Assembly: GCA_013398295.1 (NCBI GenBank)
Contig: VZSF01003229.1
Span: 248,001-312,000, forward strand
Origin: Chionis minor
Lineage: Eukaryota > Chordata > Aves > Charadriiformes > Chionididae
Length of the DNA: 64,000 bases
Reading direction: 5' to 3'
A program made the position numbers and the translations under genes. Shown here piece after piece: positions 27,745 through 40,087 of this stretch. Positions within the stretch are counted from its first letter, which is position 1. The number at the start of each line of letters is the position of its first letter. The notes beneath the pieces are model-generated. The model was not told the origin of the DNA, did no database searches, and saw only the letters and a program-made list of their open reading frames with translations.

Positions 27745-29950
27745 GGATTGTCAAATCACCATACTGTATGGCCTCCGTATATTCACTATTTGAAAAATAC
27801 ATATAGTCTGACCAACTGCTGCTTTCTAGCTGGCCACTTCAGATGACTTATGGAACAATTGGCTCTGAAATTAATAAAGGTGATGACCCGCAAAGTACAG
27901 GATGGGTGGTGCTTCAACATGCCTATTCTGTAGCCTCTCCCACTGGGAGAGATTGTGGCACTTAGTGCACAATGGGATCCAAGGGGCTGGGAGGGAAGAA
28001 TACCTCCTGGCTGCTCAGAGCATAGAGGTACTTCATATTGTGTTTACACGGTAACACTGACCTCCGCAAGTGGGATGCTGCTTCCTTGCTATTACAATGT
28101 CTCAAAAAAAAGAGCATATACGCAACCTTTCCTGTGCATTCTTCAGTTGTATCCTGTTCGTTTCCCTAAGAAAAGAGCTTGTGAAAACGAGTCATATCAA
28201 CAAGGAGTGTACAAGTGAACGCTTCCCCTTGGAATAAGGCAAAGCAGAATTTTGCAGAGCGCATACAGGGACAATATTGATGTATTGTGTACGTTGGAAG
28301 CACATAATATTGTTTAGGGCTGTTAGACCCTGGAAGAAACAGGCATGTACAGATTAAAACTTATTTTAATCACTGCTACGATGCAAAACGAACATACTCA
28401 GATTCTGCGGGAGCCAAAGAGGCAGCTGTTCAGTTTGTTTCATGCAGGGTGGCTCTATGATTAGTTACAGCATACAACAGGGAGAGGGAGAATCATTCTC
28501 CATACCCTGGATTAAATATCAAGACAGGAAACATGGACTGGAATTACATCAGACCAGACCAGCCGCGTGCCTGAAGTCACTAAACAAATCTGCATCTTGC
28601 CCTAAGCTCTAGTAAATCAGACTGTTGCTTGTTATTGTTTCCTGCTTCAACCTTCCTCCCCCCAAATATAACCCACCCCCTCTGTCTGCTAGTAGACAGC
28701 TGGTGTGACGCAGAATTTTAAATCTCATGGTTTTGTGCCAGGCCCTCTCCTGACTCTGGGTTACAGCCTGAAACACTCAGATTACTGTTGAACAAGCCTA
28801 AACATGGGGAGAAAAAATTGCTGCACAAAGATGCAGTGTTCCCTTTCCAAAAGAAGGTTCACTTCCCCATCCCCACCTCCCACCCACCCCCTCCTTCAGC
28901 ACACCACAGTTTTTTAAAATTATTCAAGCCTTTTAGCAACGCTACTTTGTGTACTGAGTCAGGACTTCTATTGCCTGACAGAGCCTTCTCATTAATAGAT
29001 CAATTATCAGTCACTCTTAGGAAAACACAACATTTAAACTTCTCATGAAGAGCCAATGCTCTTTTTCCAGGCTTTCCAGCACTCTGTCTTTCTCCAGGAG
29101 CAGAGACATTACAGAGGGAAGTTATCTGAACAATGATGGGCCTCTGGGATAGCCAGTGAAAGCCTGTTTGTAGAGGAAAAATGGTTTCATTGAGGCTCCT
29201 ATCTTCAAAATTGCTGGTTGCAGTGGGGGGGCTCAGCACCTTCAGCAGACTGCCTGCTACTCTGTCAACACCATTTCTGTATCACTACAACATTATTCTC
29301 TGCAGAGAGTAAAGAAGGTTGCCCACTTTTCCTTTCTCCACCCCCGCAAGCATGAATGACATGGGTGTGATGGCACACAGCTGGCTCCACCAAGTTAGAC
29401 ATGAGGGCAGAGGGAAGGAAGAGAGGAAAGAGGAGAGGGACAGAGGCACCATCCACTGCCGACTGCAGCTTGGAAACGCTGCCCTGTGGTCTCGGCGTGG
29501 GAGTTCCTCGCCACACAGAGGGAAACTTAGGGAGAAGGAACTGGGACAGAAGGGTGGGTGGATGGGAACAGGCGTTGAGCGTGCATACAGAGAATGGAGG
29601 AGTCTGTGTGAGATTTCTATTCCTTAAGGCCCTACTCCGTGCTGCCACCAGCTGTCTCACAAGCATCTAGATGCCACAGCAACCATGGCGGGGAGGGTGT
29701 GTGGGCAGTGGTGGTGGTGGGGGGAGGAGTGTCTTCAGAAGCCTCAGATATAAAGACGTATTTAAACAAGCAAGTCCTGTCATTTCCTCATACCAGGTGC
29801 CACGGTTGCAGCATGTGCTGTTTCAGAACGGCGATGCTAGTTCTGAAAAGTTTGGCTGCTGTAAGGGAGGAACCAAGTTCCCCGCCTCTGGCCCAGAAGA
29901 GGAACAGCTCTCCCTCTGTAAGGTTAATAGGTAATTCAAAATGCAGTTTG
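27745..29950. other. Intronic sequence with G-rich tracts, no gene seen
   Basis: No exon is recognised. The segment holds a G-quadruplex candidate (listed separately) and a second G-rich tract on the plus strand at 29,689-29,729 with GGGG, GGG, GGG and repeated GTG units. Overlapping frames of 79-133 codons at 29,000-29,970 on both strands reflect locally higher GC and are not recognised. Confidence 0.5.
28865..28891 (-). other. Predicted G-quadruplex in PDE1C intron, sense strand
   Basis: The plus strand shows C-runs of 4, 4, 3, 3 and 5 with a CC pair between. On the minus strand this reads five G-tracts of at least three G's separated by loops of one to four bases, which satisfies the standard G3+N1-7 rule. 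It lies on the sense strand of PDE1C, so it could also form in nascent intronic RNA. No function is implied by sequence alone. Confidence 0.6.
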
Positions 29951-30050
29951 ATGTTTCACAGATTGTAAGGCTAGGTGGGACCATTATGATAATTTACTCC
30001 AAGTTATTCAGCAAATTTGCATAACTCAGGAATTTCATTCTTCTCCATTT
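29951..30050 (-). mobile_element. Ancient CR1 3' tail
   Basis: The sequence TTTCACAGATTGTAAGGC followed by GGGACCATTATGATAATTTA and ATTTGCATAACTCAGGAATTTCA lines up with the 3' end of older amniote CR1 families, in which GGGACCATTATGATCATCTAG is followed by a CATAACACAGG block. It is much more decayed than the CR1 copies at 52-62 kb. The 3' end faces left, so the element is on the minus strand. Its 5' extent beyond 30,050 is uncertain. Confidence 0.6.
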
Positions 30051-33000
30051 GCAAGAAGATATCTTCACTGCAGTCAAGCTAATTAGAAACAGGTCTTCTT
30101 GAGACTGCTGAGCATTTATACAAAAGCCTTTCTCTGCAAAGCACTTTAAAGACATTCTCTATACGACATGAATGGCTTCATCTACACATCCAGTCAAACT
30201 GCATCCAAATCCATCGGCTTTCTGCACCTGGAACACTAGTGCACAGAGGGAAAGGAAAGGTGACTGCCCAGACAACACTAATGGGAACACTGAGAGGCAG
30301 AATTCTGACTGGTGTTACAACAAGAATGTGGCCAAGATACCAAAGAAAATCCCCCCATCCTCTAAAGAAACAAACCAATGGCCTCCTACAGAGACCCTCA
30401 TTCACCTGAACAAAGACATGCTGGGAAGGCAACACGGAAGCGGTGTTTTGTGCAGCATTTATAACCAGAGGTGTTCTTGCAGCATCCAAGCTTTCCTGCA
30501 AGGTCTCCTGCTAGACTCTGAGTGAGGCAAAAGATACTGTGCTACAGATTGGGCAGCATTTTTAAATGTCTTTAAAGGCAGCCCTTTTCCTTGTGATTTT
30601 CAGCAAAACTCAAAGTCCTAAATGACTTGCATATATGTTGTGCTATGAGCTATTTTAATCCGGAAGTAAATAAATCTAACAAATGTTTACAGATAGGGAC
30701 TGAAGAACTCACAGGACTATCTCTTTCGCCACCACCTTTTTTTTTTTTTTTAAACCACACCTCTCTCTGTTTCTCCTCTCCATCCTTTTTATGAGTCAGT
30801 ATGCTCTTTTGTAGATGATCTACCAATTCTCCCCTCCCAGCCTCAACCCCCACAGTTTCCTTTCCTTTCGCTTTTCAAGTCTGAAAAAAGAGTTCTCCCA
30901 TCTGAGTGTAGCCGTCTCTGCTGCATCAATATGTGTATAGGAGCATATTTAAATTGTGTATTCAGACTCTTTGCTTAGCAGACACCAGTAACTGCTTACT
31001 GCTAGTGAATCCCAGAAAACCAGCTGCTCCACAGGAGACATGGGAGGAAGTGTGATCTGAGCATCATTTACAGCAACCATCTGAACTGCTCAGCCTTGCA
31101 AAGAGGTTTATGCTCTACTTCTGCTCCTTTGCCCTTGGATGCTTGCTGTAGCTTGTGCCATGCGCTCTGCAGGGACTCCCTGCATGCCACAGCTGTAGCT
31201 CAAGGGCTCTGTACAGTCTTAGCTGTTAAAAATTGCACAAATCTTATGTTTAATTTGTGCTAATCTTGGTGGAGAAATGAGATTTGTGCCAAGCCAGGAT
31301 TCGTGCTACAGATGGATATTGTGAAACTTTCTGTCTTGGCTAGGAGTTTTGTGCATGAATAGTATCTGTCCCAGGAGTGTAAGAAATCACTCCTGAAGTG
31401 ATGACACAGACCTACTAATAGCCATTCAAAGCGTCACATTAATAACAAAATGACTCCAGAGCTTGACAGATACGGAAGAAAAGCATGGAACTTATCATAC
31501 ATGTCTGTATGCATCTTAATAATTAAATTGTCTCCTACATCTTTCTCTTTCCAAGAAAGATTATGATACTCCTCTCCCGCTGCATGCCTGAGCTCACACA
31601 GACTTCACACAATGTCACCAAGTGGTAGGCATGGAGGTCCTTCCAAAGAAGGCAAGACAGACTGCTGTGACACGAACAGGACTCCTTGGCAGAGTCACAG
31701 CTTCTCAAACCTCTCCCTGACAGTGATGCAGAACCACAGCTCTCTGAGAGCTCTGCACTCCCTGCTTTTTGGCTAGGAAAATGAAAAAATCCCCTACATG
31801 GACATCACCACATTTTTAGAGGAATCCTGACTCCACTGAAGTCAACCAGCTCAGTTTATTACAACCGGTTTCACCACAGTTTGAGCTACACTCTTAATCT
31901 ATTGCAAAATTTTAATTCTGGTTTCTTCGTATTTATAATCACACCTTCAAAATGAATCAGCTTTTCAAATATCCAAGACAACTGCAGACAAATTTTGACA
32001 GAGGCCTGGAGCAGTACTGAGTCTGCTGGAGGAAGGACTATTGCTCAGATACAATTCAAAATTAAGCACGAAGTTAGGCTTAACGCTGTTGGTGAAAATT
32101 TTGCACCGTCACAGGGCTAAACAACTTTTCTCAAGCCATCAATTACTTGGAAAACTAGCTTTTCAAGGAAAACAAATGAAAAAACACTCCAAAGACCAGG
32201 AACTGGATTCTAATTTCACCCCACAAATGCATTGATATCAATGAGGTCATTCTTTCCAGTATTTACAGCACATTTCAGGAGATCAAAAACAGCCTTGTGA
32301 ATCCAAACAAGCCCTTCTAGAAAACCTCCGCTTTATCCAATTCCCCAGTGTTTTGAGAGTGTTTTGCATATGTAGAGGTATGTTTCACAGCTGCTCTGGT
32401 GCTTTAATGGGTCAGCCCTAATAAGTGAACCTCAGTCTTCCCTCATCTCCCAGTCAGGATCAGTCTCAGACCATTTCCTGTATTTTGAAGGGGTTGAAGT
32501 GATTTTTTTGATGGAACAAGGCAAGACATAACAGGAAAATGTCACATGAATTGCAAGAAGAAAAAGAAACATGTTAAATCAAAATCCTTTCAAGGGCTGA
32601 GTTGGGTTTAATATAGTGTTTGAATCCACCAAAAGCTGGCAGATTAGAAGATGAGCTGGCCTCATAGCCTTTAAAACGCGCACACACACACAGAGGATTT
32701 TTCAGTGTTGTTTTCCATCGGATTTTATTTCTTTCTGTATGGACTCCTATCCCACCAAGACAGTTTTAAAAAAGAATTCCAGAAAGAGACTATTAATTTC
32801 CCTTTGACCCGAGGTTTAAATTCATCTTCCCCAAAATAACTTTTTTCATATCCTTGTTTCCTATGCAGGATTGAAAGCTTTATAACAGTGATATTTCAAA
32901 AGCACAGAATTTAATATTACAAAGTGAGCCCCTTTCTTCTACGACAGACTGTGGTCTTCTTTTTATGACTGCTGAAATAAATAATTGCTTTTTGGGCTGC

Positions 33001-35540
33001 AGGTATGATCCATTTGTACCACTTCCAGAAGACTAAAAGCTTTTTTTATGATTACAGCAAAAACTATAGAGTGTATATTATTTCTTAGTCAACATTTTAG
33101 TATTAAACATGAAGTCTTCTCTCTTTTGTTACCTACAGGATTCATCTATTGATTTAGGATTCAAATAAAAGTCACTGGGTGGAACAAAGTAACGGAAAGA
33201 CTGTGGCAAAATGTATCAGTTGACTGAATTAGAACACCTCCAAACACCCTACTTTTTAATTAACTTTTTCTGAAGTTGCTGTTCTGCTATTTATTAGAAT
33301 ATATTCTCTCCTCTGTCCACTTGTTAGCCATGAGATTAGCAGCTGGCAGCATTTCTCCTGTTCCCCTTGCTCCTCCAAGGACTATACTGGAGGCAATATG
33401 AAACAAGCTGTTATGGACTAGTCTAATGGTAAAATTCAGCCCTTCTTCACACTACGGGGAGAACAATATTACGGATCAACCAGATCCTGACAAACCTTAA
33501 AACGAGTTGAGTCATTCATACCCACAGAGTAGCTCACAGAATCTCTAGGACAGGCTGGAGTGCTGCCGCCTCCAACACATACCCAGCACCCACTCGCTAA
33601 CCAGTGAGAACTTAATCCTTCTAGGAATCGTGACAACCACAGGAAAAGTGAAATTCAGACCTAAGAGACCTACAGAGAGGCTTCCTGACATGGTTCTCTG
33701 ACAAATAATCCCTGTCTATGCTCATTAGGAAAGCCAGATGAGAAACTGGGTGGCAGCAGCTGTATTTAATACGGTTGAAGGTAGCTCAGTTCTGCTCCCA
33801 CGGTGAACAGGGCTTCAGTTTAGACCTAGACCCTGAGGAGGTTCAGGAGGACTGAAACCAAGACCAAAGACAGCTCGAGTGCCACTCTCACCTCCGTAAA
33901 TGAATTAGCATATTCATATTTTCCACTTGAAAACTAATTTACACATTTCTTAACAAAGTGGTGCTTTCTGAGGGGCTTTTTTAACCTCCAATATCTGCTG
34001 CCAGCTAAAATATTGGGGGACAAAGCCCACTGTGTAGAGCATGCCTCTGGAATTGAAGGGAGCTCTCTGTTTTCCTGTTTACGATGGTCACGTAAATGAA
34101 AATGAAACAGATCAGGATACTGTCACTGGCGGAACCAGCTGTTCTGTATGTGACATTTTTCAACTAAGGAAACCTAAAAATATCACAGAGTACATAGAGG
34201 TAAGACAGGGAAACAGATAACTGAGTGGTGGCACTCTACCATTTGACAGATCATCTTCAGTTACCAAGGCTCCATGTTTTCCAGTTGAAATCAGTTGCTG
34301 CTTCACCATTTACTACAAGACCTAATCTGGATCTTACACAAATGTTTGCATTAGGACCTCTTCACTGTCAATAGGATGCACTGTGCTTTGCAGAGGAAGC
34401 TGAGGATATGCCTTAAGTGCTGAAATACTGTTCCAGATCTTTAGCAAAACCATGAAGTTTTCAAATACAGTGATTTACATGTATTTCTATCTTCTTTCCC
34501 CATCAGATTTCTTAGACCAGTTCTGCATTGACAGGTTTAAGAAGGAGAGTCCAAAAAAATGAGTTCAAAGTCAAGCGTCGCATTGGAGTCACAATTCAGA
34601 GATTGCTGCTGTTTGTAATGTCATCTGCAGCCGCATGAGGAAGTACTACACTGAGAATGAAAGGATTTATTATGTATTTAGCAATTTAACATTATAATCC
34701 CAGCTACTGGGAAGAAGGTTAAAGTCCATTTTCTCTGCTCTCCTTTTGCAATGCTTAAAGCATTGCAGGCACAGCAGCAGGTGCTAGTGATGCTGGTACT
34801 ACTGTAATAGCTAGAAACCAAGGTTTTATTTTCCTGCATAAAAGCAATGAAAATCAAACCAAAAATATCTACAAGCTGGGTCTTCAGCTGCCGTAAACTA
34901 GCACATCTCTACTGAAACTAGCAAAGCTCTTTGGATATATTGCCCCTGCATTCTTCAATGCCATCAAACACAACACCTAATACTAGTGTTGAAGTGGGCT
35001 TCAGTGCTTTCTCTGTTCTTGAGAAATCGGGAGGTAACTGAAGCCTTGGAGCTCTAAGAGTCCTAATTAGCAGATGGGAGTTCACAGTCCCACAGCTAGG
35101 GGTCTAAGTGCTAAAACCAGAACACAGAGCACAGCCACCACTGCTTATGCTTCCCTAGAGAAACTGTCAGCTTGAAAAGCAATCATGAGGTTGTATTTTG
35201 AAATCAGCTCTCCAAGCTATGCTGCCAACACTGCAGAAGGTCCTGAGCTTAACAGAGTGAGTTATTAGCGATCATCAGACAGTGGAGGGCAGACTTATAT
35301 ATAACTCTTGTGTATACAGTGTCCAAGCCCGGAGCTGATTAAGCCAAATCTGAATAAAAGACTGCCTGCTGGACAGGACCACGGGGCAAGGAAGATGGAA
35401 CAGAGCAAGAGACATAAGGCCCTTTTTCTGGCAGCAGCAGCTATTGAGCTGCTATAAGCAAACAATCAACACATCCTGAAGAACAGCTTCTCAGAGGCTG
35501 AGCTTGTCAGCCTTCATGGGTGAGCACTGCTTGGGAATAA
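30051..35540. other. Intronic sequence, no gene seen
   Basis: AT-rich, with a 117-codon open frame at 30,172-30,525 and its minus-strand partner, neither recognised. There is a T-run at about 30,738-30,751 and a short CA repeat at 32,680-32,692. No transposon was identified. Confidence 0.55.
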
Positions 35541-36097
35541 GAGGCAACTGTTCAAAGGCAGGCCCCACTTGAGGAAACAAATGGACATCCCCGCAGCCCA
35601 GCAGCAGCCCAGGAACTGGGGAGATCCACTCCCGAATACACGCTCAGCAGGAGTGCATGTATACACCAACCGTGTGCAGAGGCAGCTGGCAGCCCATCAG
35701 CAGCCAGGGAGTGAGAGCACACGTGCGCTTGTGGGGACAGGGAGGCATGGGGTGGTGGGGAGCCCACACTTGCACCCAGCAGCACTCCCGGGAGGCAGGC
35801 AGCCCTCCAACAGCCAAGAGGGAAAGCCCCATCTGAAACATCCCTGAAGGTATGTGAAGCTGCTCCAGTTCGATTCACTTATGATGATGACAAAACTCAG
35901 AAGCGGGTCTGTTTCTGGGACATCCCTGCTGCAGGGAAAGCTGGTGCGCTTGTTCCCACAGAAGACAGGATCCTGGTGGTTGCATGTGCATGCAGCTGTT
36001 TTGCTCGATGAGCTCTTACAAGGAGAAATCCAGAGTAAACCTCTCCCTGACATTCAGGCAAAACATAAGAAAAAATGGCAAAATTGTTAGTTCTCAA
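35541..36097. other. GC-richer intronic patch with overlapping open frames
   Basis: Local GC is clearly higher than the flanks, and open frames of 65-118 codons overlap on both strands, which is typical of GC-rich non-coding DNA. A donor-like AAG|GTATGT occurs on the plus strand at about 35,848. No protein family is recognised. An antisense non-coding exon is possible but unsupported. Confidence 0.25.
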
Positions 36098-39000
36098 CTT
36101 TCAAGACTTTCCCCTGAGAGTTTCACATACCTCTAATGGTACCTTTGCCCAGGAAACAGCTTATTCAGAAACCTTTCCTTAAAGTTTATTAATATTAAAC
36201 CACTAAAAGATTATTTCTAAGTTGTGATTACACCTAAATTAATATCTAATAGGTCATGTATAAAAGACAACATTTATTTCATAGACCCCTGGATGGAGAC
36301 ACCTAAATACCTTGTCACAGATGACTTACTGCCCAGCGAGGCAATTTATCACACTCCCTTAAACCTGAGAAAACATTATAGGTCCACTGACTTCATTCTC
36401 TTACAAATTGCTGCACAGAATCATTAAGCCATGAATATGTGTATGTCAAGTAAAAACATTTCAGTACTGTTACTGCGTAAGCATTTTAGCTCATTCTTAA
36501 ACAATAAAAGCAAAAAGAATCTGTACATGGCCTAAGGACCATTGCCTCATACTGCTATCCTTACAAAGCAACCAGGTTGTCCTAACCAAGAAGCCATGTT
36601 GGAGAGATACATAAGGGAAAGGAGAAGGAAATCCTTCCACTCCATTCCAGAGGCAAATTCAATATCTTGCCTGGCTCTTACAGCAACAAATTACTCATGT
36701 TGCAACAGACAGCTGGCTTCATCCTCAAAGAAACCTGCCCTTTGCATGTTGTCCAAAAGACCTCCCTGTTCCTTGAAAATGAACCAAACCTCCAAGGGCC
36801 AACCATCCTGTGGGACAAAACTGTACCAGGTGCACGGCAAAAAAAGCCCTCACCACACTTGCTTAAGCAGAAAACACACTACATTAGGGGAGTCTGAGAA
36901 GAGCCTCAGGTCAACCACCCCTCTGTAGCCTTTGGGTTTCCATTCCCTTCAAACCAAGTAGGCTGAGATGGGGTGAAAATTAAAACAGCCTCCTTCCCCA
37001 CCCCCTGGAAAAGCCAGGTATTGCAAGAGGTGATGAATACTGGTTTGCTCACTGAGTCACTGTGAGTAAATACACCAGCTGGCCCTGGGGGCGGCAAAAT
37101 GGGCAGGAAGGCACCAGTGGCAACTCTGGTAAAGTCCTACCAAGGAGATGTCCGACCTGAGACTGTTCAAATCATCGCAGCCCTTCTTGTTTAAGAAGGG
37201 GCGTCAGCTACCTCCTGAGTATCTGCCTGCTGCAGACTACACAGGGGCAGTTCCAGCCAGCAGCGTGTTCTCTCTCACTACCTGTGTGACACTGCTCTGG
37301 TAGCACCGTTGTGCCTTTTAACTAATTCCTGTGTGATACAGCTGTCAGTGTACCAGAGGCAGGGGAGAGAGGCATCTTCTCAAGTAGTATTTGATCTCTC
37401 TGGGAGGAAGCATCTTATTTGAGTTAATTAAGATGGGTGTGCACATCTAATCGTTCTTACACATATAGGCATGCATAAAAACAGACAAGAAAAACTATGA
37501 AACATGCCAAACCTCAGTCTGCAACTGGTTTGTGTGTGTATGCATGCGCTAAAAGCCTCCGTATAACGACTGCGAATTGAAAGTCTTCAACAGTCTTTAA
37601 TTAGAGCAGAACACATTTCAGTTTTCATCTTGTGATCAAGAATTCTACAAAAAAACCCCCACCAACCTATCTCCACTTTAGGCAAAGAAATCTTGAAACT
37701 CAGAAGAAAGGATGTGTTTGTTACACTCACATACACTGCCAACAGAGAGGGCTATACTGAAAAACAGCCTGAGGTCTAGATGTTACATATCTAGAATAAG
37801 TCTTACAGTTTTGCCAAATTTCCAAAAGGTAGAAGGGATCAAAACTTCATGTATAATACACAGACACTGCCTTGTACCAACAGCAGGATAGATCCTGAAA
37901 TACAATGCTGCTGAAGAATTATCTGTGAACTTCAGGTGGAATCCGAATCAGCATGCTCCTAAACTCCATATTATACAGAAATTCAAGGACTCCTAATGCT
38001 ACAGCATGGCACAGACTTGAAAATAAGAGGGTTTGTTTTGTGTGGCTGTTCTGTTTGGAAGGCTTACAAGACAGCTGTCATCTACTTTGATTAAGTTCCT
38101 TCACAAAACAGGCTTCCTGGAGTGACGCCTTGAAAGAAATACATATTCATGCATGTCTCTCAGACTGCTTGGAGTGCTACAGAAGTTTTGGATACAAAAA
38201 CATGGCATCGCTGCTCACACAAAATAACACTCAAAGAGCAACTCAAGTTTAACTTGGACCCATTTGTTTTCAGTTATTAGCCTACTCATTTTACGTTTTC
38301 TTGCTTCTGCTGTTTCCTAGCCTCCTTGCTCCCTTCCCTCCCCCCTTTCCCTTGAGGGCTGAAATTTTAATAACTCTAACATGTGAGGCTGAAGGAAAAA
38401 AACCAAACAGTTCTGAACAAAGGGAGGGATGCAGCTTAACATGGTAATGCTCCTCTTTGCCTTGGCGAAAATCTGATGGGCAAAGAAATGCTTTGCTGCG
38501 AGTAATGGATCTTATTGCTGGTACACAGTATTTTAAATACTGCAAATCTGAAAAAGACGCCAGACATTGACTCTAAATAAGCTACACAAACTCTACAGCC
38601 TATAAACTTTTACTTTTCTACGGTGCCAAGTTTTTCTTTAAGCACAGTTACTTTTTTCCTACTCAGGAGGCAGTGTCCCATCATTTCATGGCAAGTCAGG
38701 CTTAGTGTATAAATTAATAAGTACAAGCCAATCTGTGGAACATGAATTTGCTGCTGTTAGAAATGTTTTCCAACTGTACCTTCTCTGCCTATTTTGTTCT
38801 TATTAACCACATCAGTGCCAGAAATGGTGTAGATTTACAGGGAAAAAAAAGTCTCCAGTACATTGCATCTAAAGGTAAGATTACTGAAAACGGAGGATCC
38901 AATTAAGTACCATTCAGGCTCTAACAAAACTTTTCTAGTATAGCAGGCTAAAGTAATTAGCATCTCAGTAACTGCTTATATCTTACAATGCCTCATTAAT

Positions 39001-39227
39001 GACATTTCTACATTCCCACTGGAAAATGTTTGTTCAATGTAACAAGCAGTTCAATTTAAGGAAGCAAGTGGATCTTTTGCAAAGATTAAGTCACTGTATT
39101 TATGGAGAACAGGTGTGGAAACTCCTGGTAGATTTTGAAGGTACTGACAAGAAAGGAAAAAAAGTGCTACAATAATTTTGACAATGGGAGGAAAAAGGAG
39201 AAGGATATGAAAAAAAGTACTACTTAC
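36098..39227. other. Intronic sequence next to PDE1C exon 1, no gene seen
   Basis: Apart from a 128-codon unrecognised plus-strand frame (36,542-36,928) and a small 8-bp-stem hairpin near 37,180-37,200, nothing stands out. Proximal intronic enhancers are possible but cannot be called here. Confidence 0.5.
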
Positions 39228-39328
39228 AAGCCTCGGAGACGAAGCCAGATTTTCTCTATTTGCTCTGGCTGTAGGTATTTCAGAGAGTTGCTCTCAAATT
39301 CTTCGATTTCCTTAGTCGGTGACTCCAT
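39228..39328 (-). CDS. PDE1C: PDE1C first coding exon (partial gene)
   Basis: This exon encodes the N-terminus of phosphodiesterase 1C, a cytosolic enzyme that hydrolyses cAMP and cGMP when activated by Ca2+/calmodulin. Read on the minus strand from ATG at 39,328, it gives 33 codons plus two bases: MESPTKEIEEFESNS at the start and EKIWLRLRG at the end, then TT before a GTAAGTA donor at 39,227. The phase-2 break fits a leucine codon completed in the next exon, as expected for the family. The acidic start is followed by the beginning of the basic amphipathic helix (EQIEKIWLRLRG) that forms the N-terminal calmodulin-binding site in PDE1A and PDE1C. The start is supported by G at -3, G at +4, and an in-frame TAA 12 bases upstream (39,338-39,340). 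The match to mammalian PDE1C is from memory and looks near identical. No further coding exon is visible, so the rest of the gene lies left of the window. Confidence 0.93.
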
Positions 39329-39865
39329 AGCTGCAGGTTACTGCTTTGGTTAAAGCTTGGCGAGGACGGATGCTGCCTCACACACATGCACACGCTCCAC
39401 CTTTAACGCTGCCCAGGAGCAGCCAACATTTTTGGCAGCCACTTCTCCCCCCTCCCTGCAAGCGGGGCTGCGTGGGCAGCCCTCCAGCGCTCAGGTGTAC
39501 ACGGGGGGCAGCTGCACCAGCACGCCACCATCCTCGAGCTGACCAAGGGGATTAGAGGCTCATCTCCAGATTGCAAACCCACACGGATTTCTTTTTTCCC
39601 CCTTTTTTTTTTTTTTTTTTTTTAAACGTTAAGCCAAGGATACAATCAGTAATACCAGCTGAGGGATCTTTATCAAGGGAGGAGGGGAGGAAAATCCCTT
39701 GCTGACAACTGAGCTGTCTGCACGGGCAGCCGGGCAGTGGGGTGTCTGCACGGGTCCCAGGGCCACGCGCTGCCTATGAGGCTGTCCCCCCCACTGCCCT
39801 TACACGAGCGGCAGCCCACAGTCCCTCCAGGTTCACTCCCTCCACCCTGGCTTGATTTTTTTTTT
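39329..39865 (-). promoter_or_regulatory. PDE1C: PDE1C 5' leader and proximal promoter region
   Basis: This stretch lies directly upstream of the PDE1C ATG and is clearly richer in GC and CpG than the flanks on either side. It probably contains leader sequence or a start site for the transcript carrying the 39,228-39,328 exon. A CTGCAG sits at 39,331-39,336 and could serve as a 3' splice site just before the ATG. However, the sequence 5' of it has no good polypyrimidine tract, so an unspliced leader is at least as likely. A 21-base poly-T run (39,603-39,623) interrupts the block. No TATA box is obvious. The assignment rests on position and composition only. Confidence 0.55.
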
Positions 39866-39877
39866 CCCCCCACTTAC

Positions 39878-40086
39878 CAGCAGCGCTACCGACAGCCTCG
39901 AAACCTGACAACTGAGGAAAAAGTCGTCTGTCAGCATAGCCCAGGCACGGCTTCTCTCTCTGCCTCCCTCTCTCCCGCACACACACAAACACAGGCACGC
40001 AAGGGAGAACGAGCTATTGGAGAAAGGCTGGCTCTGATGAAAAACCCAACCAAGCCAAACCATTTAAAAAATGAGGAGAGGGGAAA
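39878..40086 (-). other. PDE1C: Candidate PDE1C non-coding leader exon (5' end undefined)
   Basis: On the minus strand the sequence ...GCTGCTG is followed by GTAAGTG, a near-perfect 5' splice site, so an exon would end at 39,878. Its upstream limit cannot be seen; a CCAAT motif (minus strand, near 40,015) and a CpG-rich context suggest a start close by. The exon would contain an upstream ATG at 39,937 that opens exactly 20 codons to the donor, in phase 0. Joined to the nearest possible acceptor before the PDE1C ATG, that frame would overlap the main start out of frame. The partner acceptor is not established; it may lie at 39,331 or in a later exon. A second copy of this sequence with a donor at 40,100 is an assembly duplicate and not a second exon. 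Confidence 0.4.
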
Positions 40087-40087
40087 N
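40087..40087. other. Assembly gap (single N)
   Basis: This is the only ambiguous base noticed in the window. It separates the two copies of the duplicated leader sequence and marks a contig join inside the PDE1C promoter block, so distances across it are not reliable. Confidence 0.97.

Larger units (their letters stand above)
1..39227 (-). other. PDE1C: PDE1C first long intron (inferred)
   Basis: PDE1C is transcribed right to left from about 40 kb, and its first coding exon ends in a strong donor at 39,227. I looked for the next expected exon, which encodes the rest of the calmodulin-binding helix and the region leading to the catalytic domain, and did not find it on the minus strand. The whole left part of the window is therefore best read as intron. 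Mammalian PDE1C also has very long 5' introns. The content is described in the segment entries. Confidence 0.75.

Noticed and set aside
35848..35856. Plus-strand donor-like AAG|GTATGT after a GC-rich patch
   Set aside because: A single splice-like motif without a recognisable coding exon or matching acceptor is expected by chance.
36542..36928. 128-codon plus-strand frame
   Set aside because: Its composition and a second overlapping frame on the same strand suggest chance, and no domain is recognised.
1..39227. Second coding exon of PDE1C (rest of calmodulin-binding helix and following region)
   Set aside because: I looked on the minus strand for the expected peptide and splice phase and found no match, so the exon is assumed to lie outside the window. 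The search was by eye.
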